This document shows positions 1-10,913 of a stretch of 22,627 nucleotides of DNA, in pieces. Below the pieces are notes generated by a model. That model was not told where the DNA came from. It searched no databases and saw only the letters and a list, made by a program, of their open reading frames with translations. The translations under genes and the position numbers were made by a program. The stretch comes from Rhizoclosmatium globosum (lineage: Eukaryota > Chytridiomycota > Chytridiomycetes > Chytridiales > Chytriomycetaceae): contig MCGO01000382.1 of NCBI GenBank assembly GCA_002104985.1, positions 1-22,627 on the forward strand, read 5' to 3'. The first letter of the stretch is position 1. Each line of letters opens with the position of its first letter.

Positions 1-817
1 ATACAGTCGGTAGGTCTACCTTACCTCTTGACAAGTCTCATCAACTAATATCTCGACACAGGTCACTGTCAACATTCTCCTCTTCATTTAATGCAGTCTG
101 CCATGAACGATCTTTCCCAAATATTGCCTCTTCTCAACTCTCGATTCTTCTGTAGCATTTGCTCGTCCTCAGAAGTAAATGCACACTCTTTGTCACAAGC
201 AACCTTTCTTTAATCTATGTTATCACATTGCGTAGATTTGAAGTACAATACGCTGCAGCCTGTTTACAATTTTCCGCTATTGGAAAGAAGGGAGGAGCGA
301 AAAAGACTCTTTCTGCCGAAAGTGGTGATTCTGAGTCTGACTCCCATTTTCCTATCAACAACTCTGGTGAGTCGTCGCATTCTTCCTCGCCTTTCTCTCC
401 CCTTCTGTCCTCTTCCGACTTTCCGTGGCTATGAGTGTAACCAGTGGATGGAGTTCGACTGCTTTGAGAGGGTATTCCTTAGACTGAATACAGGTTGGAA
501 GTGAGGGATCAATACCTATGGTTTCTTCCCCCAATCTTCTCCCTCCTCTGCCAACAGCCACAACTGCATCCCAGCAGCATAATTCTAGTGAATGAATGCG
601 CAGTGTCGCGGGAGTAGATGGGCACTGGATTGTAGACGAACGGATGCCCCTTCACCTTCACACCATCAGATCACTCTCCCAACCCTTTCCACGCTGAATT
701 CATCCTTCTAATACTCTATAATTTGCATTTATTAGGCTCACTTGACCTGATCCTGACTGTCACCGAAATACGAAAGCGAAAGTTTCTCCTTCACCCAACC
801 TAAATCCTCAAGAACTC
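1..817. other. Upstream region without a supported gene
   Basis: I see no convincing gene here. There are short open frames: a 36-codon one starting with ATG at 103 and ending 213, which contains a CxxC pair, and overlapping frames across 159-504. A stretch around 280-370 could be an exon: it encodes a Lys/Gly then acidic Ser/Glu/Asp-rich peptide and is followed by a GTGAGT donor at about 365, with a possible acceptor CAG near 492. No family is recognisable and no consistent gene model came out. The last 200 bases probably hold the promoter and 5' UTR of the giant gene starting at 818. I looked for a left copy of the 30-bp transposon-end sequence found at 8922-8951 and did not find one. Confidence 0.4.
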
Positions 818-3800
818 ATGGATATTGAGGTAATGGTTGCGTTCTTGTTTCTCTTTGATCCCACTTACCGGTTTTGACTTCAAGGAGCCGCGTCGATTGA
901 TTTTCGACAACTCCAAGATTCCTCCGCACACATTCACACAGTCACATCTCGCCACCTACGCCCTCTCCTACTACCACCTCATTTCTGCAGCCAACGAGTC
1001 TTTGAATCTCACCAAGATACGAGGGTTTGAGTATCCCGAGACTCGAGCAGAGGGATTCACTGCATGGCTTCAACACTTTGGCCATCCCCACTCAAACACA
1101 GCTGCCGTCAAAAAGTCAATTGAATTCTCGTGTATCTGTCCCAATGCAACCCGAACACTCTCTATCACAGTCCCCAAGTGTGGTGTTGATGAGTTCCATG
1201 GAACTCACCTTGTACATCCAAGAACCCTCGAACTCATCCCAACGGCCAAGCATCTCGCAATGATTAACGACATCGTAAACTCGTCTGCTGTTCTTGAAGG
1301 CTTATTTGATGCAGTTGTCTCTTCTGCAACTGATGGAGTTGGCAATGTTGCAATCATACACGAAGACACAGTTTTGGAACGTCTTGCTTACTGTCTGAAG
1401 CTTTTGGATCCTCAGTCTCCTTTCCGCCACGGTCTCTCGCTCAGCAACAAGTGCATTACCGCCTACCTCAAGCTCTCCATAGAGTTTCTTGTTTGGATGA
1501 CACAAGGCAATCTGAAGGCTATTGTCGCTTATGGTTCTGATGCTGCCAGTGTCCTTCAAGTAAAACCCATCAGCAACCCAGGATTCAACCGTGACCTCCT
1601 CCTGCAACCTCAAACCAGCAAGTTCTTCTCTGGCGTTCCTGTCTTTCATACTCCTCATGCTGCTGGACTATTTCGTTCAGAGTCTGTTGCTCCATACATT
1701 GCTGGAACCAAGTTGTTTGTGGAGGAGGGGGAGGATTTTGAGTTAGGTGAAGGGGAAGAGTTGAGTGTGGAAAAAGCTGTTGCAGCTTCTGTCAAGAAGG
1801 AAATCAAAGGAGTCATCAACTTGTCTACTGTCAGCTCAATTGTTGCTGGAGTGTCGAGATTTGGGGTCAAAGATGAGGCTGTAAAGGGGAGGATGTGTGA
1901 GGATTCCTTCAAATTGTTGAAGGAGGATGGGAAGCAGTTGGGTTGGAGCTGCTTTGCACTTCATGATAGCTTTGGGACAGCGTCCATGACCCACAATCTT
2001 GCACCAAGTGATGTTATTCGTCGTTATGTTGGGTTGGGCGAGAATTGGGAGGGGAATGTTGGAGCCAAGATGATGACAAGTGGAGCTCACACGTCAATGT
2101 GTCATGATGAGTTGTACGTGAACACTGCTACTGTGTATTCAGTGAGTGTGTTTTCTGTTGAGGCTTATCACTGATTGCGCTTTTACAGCATCGCGACACA
2201 TACTCTGCTCCCAGACCTGCCAAACACAAGTCAAGCCATACTCAAGAAGATGAAAATAGAGTGAGTGAGTGTGTTTGTTTTATTTGATTCTAACATGCTC
2301 TCAAGAAAAACAGTTTGGTCAGTGTTAAATCTTTGACAGTTTGCAATCACTTGTTGGACAAACCTCAGTTTGCACTTGTGTGTCGTAAAGTGTCAATGCT
2401 GCTTGCCTTTGGAACCATCTCAAGAAACATGCAGGTGTAGAGTCTGCTAAGCTCTTTGGCCTCTCTTCTACCATGCAAAGGGCCTCGGGTGATGGACAAG
2501 GTCTCTTTGGCATTCTTCATCATTGTGATTCCACTCTGCTGGAGATGTACCCGCTCTTGAAACGAAGTGACATCTGCTCCTTTGTCATTCGTTATCAGAG
2601 CCAGCTTGTTCGCATCACCAAGAAAGCTTTGGCGATGAACACAGTGCGAGAGTCATTGATTGGTTTGGTGTTTGAGTTTGATGAGTCGTTGGGTGTTCTC
2701 AAATTGTGGGATGTGAGTATTTTGTCAAATCAGTTTGAATTATGTACTGAGGTGCTCTCAACAACAGGATTCATTGAGAAAGAAGGGTTTCTCTTACTAT
2801 GGACCAACTGATCGCCTGGGTCTCCTTATGGAGAAAGTCCACAATGCAAAGCTGTCAGCAGGAGATACTGGGCCTGTTCTCAAGAAGGCTGTTTACAAGG
2901 TGCCCAGCATCACTGAATTACTCATCAAAGTTGTCAAGAACCCCAATGGCTTATGCGACTTATATCCTTGCTTCCACAAGTCAGCCTCTCCCAACTTTCT
3001 CAACTCTGAGAGCCCGTCTACTGCCTTGGCCCAACAGTTTGCCTTCTCGCAAGGTTTGCTGCATGTTCTTCCTCTTCAGGACAAGGCTCGTGTTGGGTTG
3101 TTGAAACTTGACCACAAGGACTCTGCTCGCTGGAAACTCCAACTGGATTTGATGCTCTCGCTGAACTCCAAAAGTCTGGTTACCTCAGATTTTAACAAGT
3201 CCTGTCGTGCTGTGGTTGCATCCATGAAGGCAAACAAGCTTACTCTCAAGTCCTTTGCACCTCAATACGCTCTGAATCACATGTCTTCTCGTCAATATCT
3301 TCCAGGTCTTGTACCTTTGCTTCTTGAACCCCTACTCAAAACAAGTACTCTGCCTCCTCATCTTGTTTTGTTGGCAAGAGTTGCAGTTGCATCTGCTTAT
3401 AATCCTTCAGCTCACCATGAGGATTCCTGTGCTATGGGCACAAGTACGCTATGCTCTATTGAAAAGAATCAGGGGATTGCATTGAAGATTTTGGAACTCC
3501 TGAATCCCTCAACATATCCACTTCCGTTGATGCCTCCTGCAGCTGATTGCTCTTTGGACATTAGTTTTAGTGCACAATGGAATGGAAATGAGCTTGCGTC
3601 TGATTCTATTGTTGTTCTAATGGATCCAAAGCAGTGGGAAGTGTTGAGTGGATGGAGGTTGAAAGAGTACTATGTTGGTCAAAAGGATCAAAGGAGTAAT
3701 ACCAGTCCAACTGAGAATCCTGTTCGGAATTGGCTGATTCGTTGGAGCCCTGAAGGGAATGCCTGTTTTCCACGATCACGTTTCCCTCCAACTTACTCTG

Positions 3801-6800
3801 CATCAACTACTGCTTCTCGCGCAACTCATAAGGCCAAGTATCTTTCTGCCAAAACTGACCCAACAGTTTTCTTGCCCAAATTACGGAAGCTACCTCCACT
3901 TGGTGCCAACAAGTTTGCAGCACTTGAGAGCCTTGACACCATGGACGTGGACATGGATGTCTCTGTTTCAACTACAGATAAAGATTCTTGTATCTCTGCT
4001 GAGACAATTGGTGAGATCTTTTTTTGTTTTGTTTCTCCAATGTTGACTCTCTCTTCTTTGTCAGATACATTCATCAAGAACCAAAAGTTGTCCCAAGTAG
4101 AAAAAATGGACCATCTCAAGTATGTGCCCCCAAAGACCAAAACTTCTGTCAAGAAGGCTACATCCAAAACTGTGTCTGTCGAGGCTGGAAGAATGTTTGA
4201 TTGTGAGATTGAGATTGCTGGAGTGCTTGACAATGTCGAAAGAAGGCTGAGGTCAGATGAAGTTCTAGCAACAATATTGAATACAATGGCTGCGGAATGC
4301 ATTGCTTATCAGTATGGACGGAAGCTGGCTACTCCCCTTGTGTATTTTATTGAGTTTGGGAATCTTGTGGCAACATACCTCAAGTATCATCCAGATGCAA
4401 AGTATATTGCCATTGATTTTGAGGATGGAATCCCACGAATCTCTTCAACAACAGTTGCAGCTTCAAACTCTACAGTTGCTCTCAACAAGTTTGCTGAGGC
4501 TGCCACAAGAATCTATCGCCACAAATTGTTTCCAGTGGAGATGGGAAATTTGGATGTTGTTCTCTCTGCTTCTGAGTTACCCCTGTCTGCTTGGAATCAG
4601 CTTAGGGCTGGTGCTGTTGAGCAAGCCAAACTCAACCCACAGGACTCATTCGTGCTGGTACTTGATACTCTTGTCAAGTTCTTTGCCTCCCCAATCAAGG
4701 ATGCCACTCACTGTGAGATGGGAACTTTGGTCTTTCTTGCCTGCTTGAATCAAGATGCTGATTTGGCCAAAGTCTCTGGTCTTGTCTTTTCCAAACCAAC
4801 CAAGAACTTGGTTACTGTGGAACGTGCAAAGCTCCTTGAAAAGATTGTGCTCAAGGGTCGACCATACTTGGTTTTGTTGGACGAGGAGGGTGAAGGACAG
4901 TTTGTAATTTGTCTCAACAACAACTGGTCTGCTGCCAAGAAGGAAAGTGTTGTTTCTGGACTGGTTCATGATTGGATGGCAGTGTTATTTGATTCCAACT
5001 CTGATGTGGGAAAAGGTGTCAGAAAGCTCATGAAGACACAGGACAAGTGGAATACCAAGAAATTCGTGTTTGAAACATTTGTGGAAAGTGTCAAGGAGCT
5101 TTTTAAACAGGAACCTGAGGATCTCATTGGGGCTGGTAAAGAAGATGCAAGAGATGAAGAAGCAGGGGCAGATCTTGGTGTTGTTGCAGATGATGAAAGT
5201 GACGATGAGGAGGAGGCAGAACTAGTAGATGAAGAGAAGAAAGATGTTGTGGAGAACAACAACAGCACAAAGAAGCTTTCAGTCAATGACCTTCAGTTTG
5301 CAACCCATCTGGATTTCATGTTCACACTCTTCAAATGGAACACCAGTCCTACGTCTGGAGTCAAAGCTGCTATTTCAAGGCATTGCAATGTGGAGGCAAA
5401 TGCTGTTACTGCATGGTATATTTCCCTTCTACTTTTGTGCTCCTGCCCTCAACTCTCTCACTGTCTAATCATCTACGTTCTCAGGTTTCAATCCAAGAAG
5501 TTGCAAAGGACCCCATTCCCTCCCTTCACTGAATCCCCTGCTGCGTTGGAGTTAATCAATGAATTTAGTCGCATGAATTCTGATTTTGAAATACACGGCC
5601 ATTCACAGTCCACTGCTGTTCTCACTGCCAAGGAGTGGGGAGACTCGCTCAATGTTCGCAACACTTCCAAGTATGCCAAAATCCCAGCCAAGGACACTGT
5701 TTTTGTGTTTGAAGTGCGTTCCAAGCTTGCTCAATCCATTCGTGTCAATGTCAAGGTTACTGCTTCTGAGGAACTTGTCGCAGGCTTAAACTTTGTAGCA
5801 AGTCGTGAGACATCTAATTCTGGTCCATTGATGAAGGGACGCATCAGAAAGGACAACATTGAGACAGCCTTCTCGTTCCAAGTTGCAGTGATTTCATCCA
5901 TGCTCAACAACAGTCCTCCAACAACCTGCGAACCCTTTGATCCTGCTCCAGTCATCTTGAGCAATAAGCAACATGTTCTCTCACTTCTCTCAGCAAATTC
6001 ATCTCGTATCGTTGACTTTGAGTTCAACTTTAAAAAAGCTGAAAGGGAGAAAGGTGAGGAGGGTCAAGCAAACACTCAGTCAAAAGTGGAAGCTGATGCA
6101 GCAGACAATCAACTTTGGGAGGGTTCAGTTACTGCAAGTTCAGTCTTGTTGTCGAATATTGTGGGTGTAGCAGAAGTTGTGCAGTTGTTGATGAAAAAGG
6201 GTCACGGATTCACTCAACTTCTACCCGTTATCGAGAGTACGTGTCCGTCACTTCATTGGATTCAAGCAGCAAATGAGGTCAAAACTCACATCAAGGCTTG
6301 GGCAGATAAATTGAGTATGTTGATAAGATTCTGTTTATGTAATATACTAACCATATCATTAACAGGTTCCAAGGATATTCTTGTCCAGTTTCTTGGCTTC
6401 AACAGGGCATATACTGGTCAGTTTGGACAAGACATGTGCCAGATTTCCGCCAAGGACAAGTACCGGCCACTCACCATGACCAACTTGATCAACACTGGTG
6501 GTTCCAGCTCTGACAAACCCAACATGAGACTAGGTTTACGAGCTCCAGACCCTCTTGCCCCAAGCAATCCATCCTTTGTCAAGGAAGTTAATGCCTACAA
6601 CCTTGCACTTCGACAATATGCTGTTGGTGGAAACAAGGAAGCTCCACAAGTTGAGTTTGTTTATGCAAGAATAGGAAACATTCTGCCAAACATTGGGTCC
6701 ACTGTTGCCGAGAAGGAAGCTGCAAACCTTGTCAAAACATTGGAGCAAGATCAAATAAAGGAGGAGTTGAAGGGGATGAGTAAGGATGACAAGAAGCTGC

Positions 6801-8910
6801 AAAAGGAGGCTGTTGTTACACAAAAGAAGGAGATGAAGGAAAAGAAAGAAGCTGAGAAGAATTTGAAAAAATTGGCAAAGGAAACTGCCAAGCTACAGAA
6901 GCAGTTGGATAAGGAAGCAGGAATCAAGGTTGCTGGCAGGAAATCAGCTGCAAACAAGTTGGAAAAGGTTTCCGCTCTGTCTGATGACACCCAGGACCTA
7001 AACATGATCAAGCTTAATTTTCTACGCCCAGTACCATTAATAATGCCTCGCTCAGACCGTTCATATCAAGAAATTGCTGATTCCACTGCCCACTTGGATC
7101 ATGTTGAGTTTCTTGTCGCTGAGAGCGAATTGATTTACAAGGATGGCCGACTGCAGCTTCACATACCTTTACGTCGAGTAAGTCTCAATTATTACTCTTT
7201 TCTCCCAATTTTGCTCTCTAACTCTCTGACCTATTTCAAAATAGGATGCAAAACCAAAGGAGGAATCATTTCCTCGACATGTGCCCAAGCTGCCTCCTCT
7301 ACCTCGAAACCTTCCAAATGAACCATCAAAGAAACCAAATAACCCAGATGAATTCATTGGTTCAGCTGGTGCTTCCCACAAGCAGAAACGCAAGTTGTTT
7401 CAGGAAAAGGCCAGTGAAGACATGTGCACAGACGCTGATGTCTTGAAATCGTTTGAATATGTTGAAGGAGCAATGCCTGCTTGTCTGAAGGGATTGACCC
7501 CATCAGCATATATGAAGACATGTGATGCATGGCTGTGGCAACTTGAGGACAATTTGGGAAAAGATTGGGCACCACAAGCAAATGGACTCAAATCAGAAGC
7601 AACTCTGGATCCGGGACTCTCTCTCTTTCAGGTCATCTACTGTGGTGGAGGTTTAGTGATATTGATAGGGGGAAATCTTGCTCATGAAGTCCGAGAGCAT
7701 TTGAAGGAGAATGTGCGATTGCATGTGATGTTCCTCCGGAAAGTCAACAATGACTTACTGTACAAGTCTGCTCAGGATGCCTATGAGAAGGCCAATACAA
7801 AGTTCATCAATGATGTTGCCAAAAAGTCTTCAGAGCGTGGAGCAGTACTTGGAAAGTTGGAGGAGGCTAGGAATAAGGACTATGAGGCTGCTAGGAGAAA
7901 AGTTTGCGCTGCAACTATTGCAAAGAAGCAGGAACAGTGGGACAAGCAGGATGCCATGTTTTTGAGGCGGACACCTGAGGAAATAGCTGCCAATCCCTTT
8001 CCTGCTCGCATTCGTGTGCTTAGTGAGCTTCAAGAGATGGCAAGGAATGAGTCAGAAATCCGTCGCAAGGTGGACCTGGTTCATGCCTTGACTCGTTCCA
8101 TCCTCATTCGCTTCGACATTGTCAACTCTCCAGATTTCAATGCTGGTGACCTTATTGGGAAAAATGGCTCTTCTGAGCTTTCGGGTGAGGACTCATTCTC
8201 TTTATTGTCTCTCATCTTTTATATCTTCAGCTGAAAACAAGGACATCCTCGTACGCTTACGTCACACAGAGTTTCTGAACAACCTCAAGAAGGAATTTAC
8301 AATACGCAAAAAGACCCTCATTGTCATTGGCGAGCCGTACACATCCAAACGCTGCCTTGATGGAACCAACGGCAACGTGGGTATTGGAAAGTTCTTTCGT
8401 TGCCACAACAAAGACTGCCCATACAAGGACAAGCATGGTCGATCATTTTGTGGGGCTCGTGACCCAACTGGAGCAATGCGTTCTTCCTGTGCATCAAATG
8501 CCAATGCTCTCAAAATGCGGCAAATGCGCTTAAGTGGTGTTGCAGTTGGCAGAAGTGGAAGTGGTAGTAGAAGTGCGAGTGGTGGTGGTGCAGCTGGTGA
8601 TGGTCATGGTGAGGATAGAAAAATGAAATGGACTGGTGTGTCAAGAGGGGGAATAGCGGTAGGAGGAAGCGGTGCTGGAATGGGAGGTGGTGGTAGCAGT
8701 TGTTCAACAAGAAGGAGGAGCAGTGGAGGTGGGGTTGCAGAGAGAGGAAGGGAGGGAAGCCATATAGGAAAGAGGAAACGACAAGACGACAAGGATCAGC
8801 AAAATAAGACAACATTCAGCCATCGAAAGTCCGTGCATGGGCTGGCTAGCAAAAGCGAATTAGCCACAGTAACGTCTGATACTGTTGTGAGTTCACATCA
8901 TTTTTCATAA
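818..8910 (+). CDS. Giant protein with C-terminal Fanzor/TnpB-type RuvC nuclease
   Basis: Ten-exon model: 818-829, 885-2141, 2189-2268, 2391-2712, 2768-4010, 4065-5415, 5485-6314, 6366-7177, 7245-8184, 8231-8910, giving about 2,508 residues. Most junctions are clean GT-AG in matching phase; the 2268/2391 junction is weak. The last ~600 residues match the Fanzor/TnpB plan: a strand-rich segment just before 7177 (KDGRLQLHIPL), RuvC-I (LDPGLSLFQVIY, Asp codon 7608), a long helical insert, the block RRKVDLVHALTRSILIRFDI, PDF in place of the canonical RuvC-II Glu site, the alternative Glu in GEPYTSKRC (codon 8332), a four-Cys zinc-ribbon-like loop, and RuvC-III Asp in ARDPTGAM (codon 8461). Fanzors are RNA-guided DNA endonucleases acting in the nucleus. 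Before this lie ~1,700 unassigned residues with an acidic patch (~5140-5240) and a Lys-rich coiled coil (~6740-6920). The C-terminus is Gly/Ser/Arg-rich with a basic RKRQ motif. Usual Fanzors are several-fold shorter. Activity is inferred only. Confidence 0.72.
8540..8800 (+). repeat. Gly/Ser/Arg-rich low-complexity tail of the Fanzor-like protein
   Basis: Purine-rich G/A/T sequence of many GGTGGTG, AGAAGTGGAAGTGG and GGAGGAGG-like units encodes a Gly/Ser/Arg-rich tail after the zinc-ribbon/RuvC-III motif, ending in a basic GKRKRQDDK segment. Tails of this kind in nuclear proteins often bind RNA or serve nuclear import; that role here is inference. The composition differs sharply from the preceding exons. 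Confidence 0.6.
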
Positions 8911-8921
8911 GAAAAAACTTA

Positions 8922-8951
8922 TTATGCCTCTCTCCCTGACAAAACAGTAAC
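8922..8951 (-). repeat. Transposon-end-like sequence, copy 1 (inverted mate at 21500)
   Basis: Thirty bases starting 11 nt after the stop codon of the Fanzor-like gene. Read on the minus strand they begin GTTACTGTTTTGTCAGG and end GAGGCATAA, and match 21500-21529 on the plus strand at 29 of 30 positions. Weaker similarity (TTTCTT, then AAAATGA) continues beyond, back into the last codons of the gene. If the TA at 8948-8949 is a target-site dinucleotide, the element terminus reads CTGTYTTGTCAGG and its body lies to the left, toward the Fanzor-like gene. Confidence 0.75.
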
Positions 8952-8992
8952 AGAGCCGAGATACAGGTTTAGTACATTCAAAATTCAACCAC

Positions 8993-9002
8993 TATATTTA
9001 TA
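8993..9002 (+). promoter_or_regulatory. TATA-like element before the membrane-protein gene
   Basis: TATATTTATA lies 88 bases before the ATG at 9090 but only about 10 bases before the in-frame ATG at 9012. If it is a real TATA box, this spacing argues for 9090 as the true start. The surrounding sequence is AT-rich, so the match could be chance. Confidence 0.3.
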
Positions 9003-9089
9003 TTAACGCAAATGATTTGCTTTTTTTCCTTTTCTCTTTCTTCTATTAGTAAATCTTTCTGTCATTTTCGCGTCAATCAATCACTCCAC

Positions 9090-10846
9090 ATGGATGAATC
9101 AAACCCAAGCAACGTCATCTCCCCTCGATCAAGCCTATTCTCATTCTCACCCAATCGCTCCTTCACAGTAACACCTTCTGAACTTCCTCGACACACGAGT
9201 ATCGCGTCCAGGAGGCTGAGTATTAAATCATTTGGACCCGGCAAAGTTGTTCCTTCCAACCAAATGGCGCGTGTATTGTTCGAGTCAGAAGAAACAGTGA
9301 TCAATGAAGCAACGGGACAAATCGCCGAGAAGCCTGACTTAATGAGTGAGGAGGAGGTTGATTCCAATTCACCTGCACAATCCAAAGACTTACCAGATTC
9401 AGACGCTACTGATTCGAAAGTTACTGTCTCAATGTATATAACGTTGTTGTTTCATATGTGTTTTCCTGTCTCACTGATTTGTCTTTTGTTTCTTGTTCCG
9501 CTCACGGAACCCACAAAGTATTGGGATGCAAATCAAGTTTCGAATTTGATGGTGTTTGTGGAGGCGTTGTTTGTTGTCTTTGTGCTATTCCCTATCGCGT
9601 TCTTGAATGTGCAGCATAAGATGCAAGTGATTGTCTGCTCGTGGTGGATGCTTGCTCCATTGGTGGCTGCACATTTAACTCAATTAATATTCACCGTATA
9701 TGTGCCGTATTGGGTTGGGTTGTATCCCATACCGTTCCTCTTTTGGGGAATTGGTAAGAACTTTGATTGGTATGCAATTTTTCTCAATTGTTCTATAGGG
9801 CCAGCTATATGGTCTGTTGGCTCATTTTTTTGTTCACTTGCATTTGTCAAAGAGATGAGGCAGCAAGAGATATATCCTTCTGGACATCAATCAGATTTTA
9901 TAACCGCTCTCAAATGCTTCTCTATTCTTTTGGCAGCTGCAGTTGGTGCTTACTTATTCCTTGGCTGTCTTGTTGTCATCAAGTTTTCTCATACTTGGTA
10001 TACACTGTTGATAACATCAACATTCGGTTTCATGGCCCGTATCGCGTTGACGTATCTTTGCTACGAATATATAAAGGCTCCATATGGTCGCCACTCTGAA
10101 GGGTGGCTCGAGATTTTTCTCAGCTCCGTTTCATTTGCGTGGTTCAAGTTTGCACTTCCAGAAATTGATGATATCGGATTATTCGCGCTCACAGCTTTTT
10201 CAGATTGCTTCCTTCTCGCAATCTACGGAGTTTGGATGGTTCCTGCCTTTGAAGCATGGATGCTGTCAGAACCGATTCCAAGGGAACCATTTCAACCTGC
10301 GGCCATCGTTTTGAAGATCTGGGAGACATACATTTGGAGGAAACCCATCCTAAGATTTCAAAAGAAGGTAACCAAAAACTGGAAGGTACTCGCGCGAACA
10401 CGAATCTTCTCGTTGCTATGGAGCCATTTGAGTAGCACTGTGACCTTCATGTGTTTTTATTCCATGGTGATCTTTTCCCCAAACGGTAAATATATGGCGT
10501 TTTATACCACAGACTTGCAAGTGTGGCAAGACAGTATGGTAGCATCAGCTGTATTCTTTGTACTTCAGATCTTGACTGTATTGGTGTTGATGGCTGCGAG
10601 TCATTATGGAAAACAAGGAAAGGGGGTGCCTGACAGCAAGGAGGAGGAAGATATTCATCTGTTTGAACATGGAATCTTGCTGTTTCAATTGGTGAGTTGC
10701 TGACGTTGCCTAAGATTCAAAATAACAAATACCACCAGCCTAAAAACTACCTTTTTGTGTGGGCCATTGAGGCAAGTACACTGGTGTTCATTAATACTTT
10801 GTTTCTGAAGCAAGCCGGAACTTTGTATTCATACTACCAGCATTAA
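9090..10846 (+). CDS. Polytopic membrane protein, unknown family
   Basis: Three exons: 9090-9753, 9799-10691 and 10739-10846, about 554 residues. The 45-nt intron 9754-9798 (GTAAGA...CTATAG) is a multiple of three with no stop, so reading through it is possible, but splicing restores a smooth hydrophobic segment (GIGPAIWSVGSFF). The first ~110 residues are Ser/Pro/Glu-rich and probably cytosolic. After that come roughly ten hydrophobic segments, starting with MYITLLFHMCFPVSLICLLF and including a large central block (about 9900-10260); the last hydrophobic stretch is encoded by the short third exon. I chose the ATG at 9090 over the in-frame ATG at 9012 because the extra 26 residues are unlike the rest and lie next to an apparent TATA element. 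I recognise no transporter or receptor motif. The next gene starts 67 nt (or fewer) after the stop. Confidence 0.7.
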
Positions 10847-10913
10847 TCTTAATTGTATATCATTTATGCTTTATTTTGCTTTCTCTGTCAAAATAGTTCT
10901 GAAGGAAGAAGGG

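Noticed and set aside
159..561. Small genes in the first 600 bases
   Set aside because: The overlapping short frames on both strands have no family similarity and no coherent exon structure.
8510..8815. His-rich minus-strand frame
   Set aside because: It is the complement of the Gly/Ser-rich tail of the Fanzor-like gene and has no independent signals.
7245..8910. Bacterial IS605-type TnpB or contamination
   Set aside because: The motif set is interrupted by GT-AG introns (7178-7244 and 8185-8230), the Glu is in the Fanzor position, and the flanking genes are eukaryotic.
818..8910. Two or more separate genes instead of one giant gene
   Set aside because: Frames join across almost every intron with strong splice sites and no polyadenylation/promoter gap is visible. 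Only the 2260-2390 junction leaves doubt, which is stated.
9012..9089. Earlier start for the membrane protein
   Set aside because: It lies directly after a TATA-like element, and the added peptide is a low-complexity Phe/Ser stretch.
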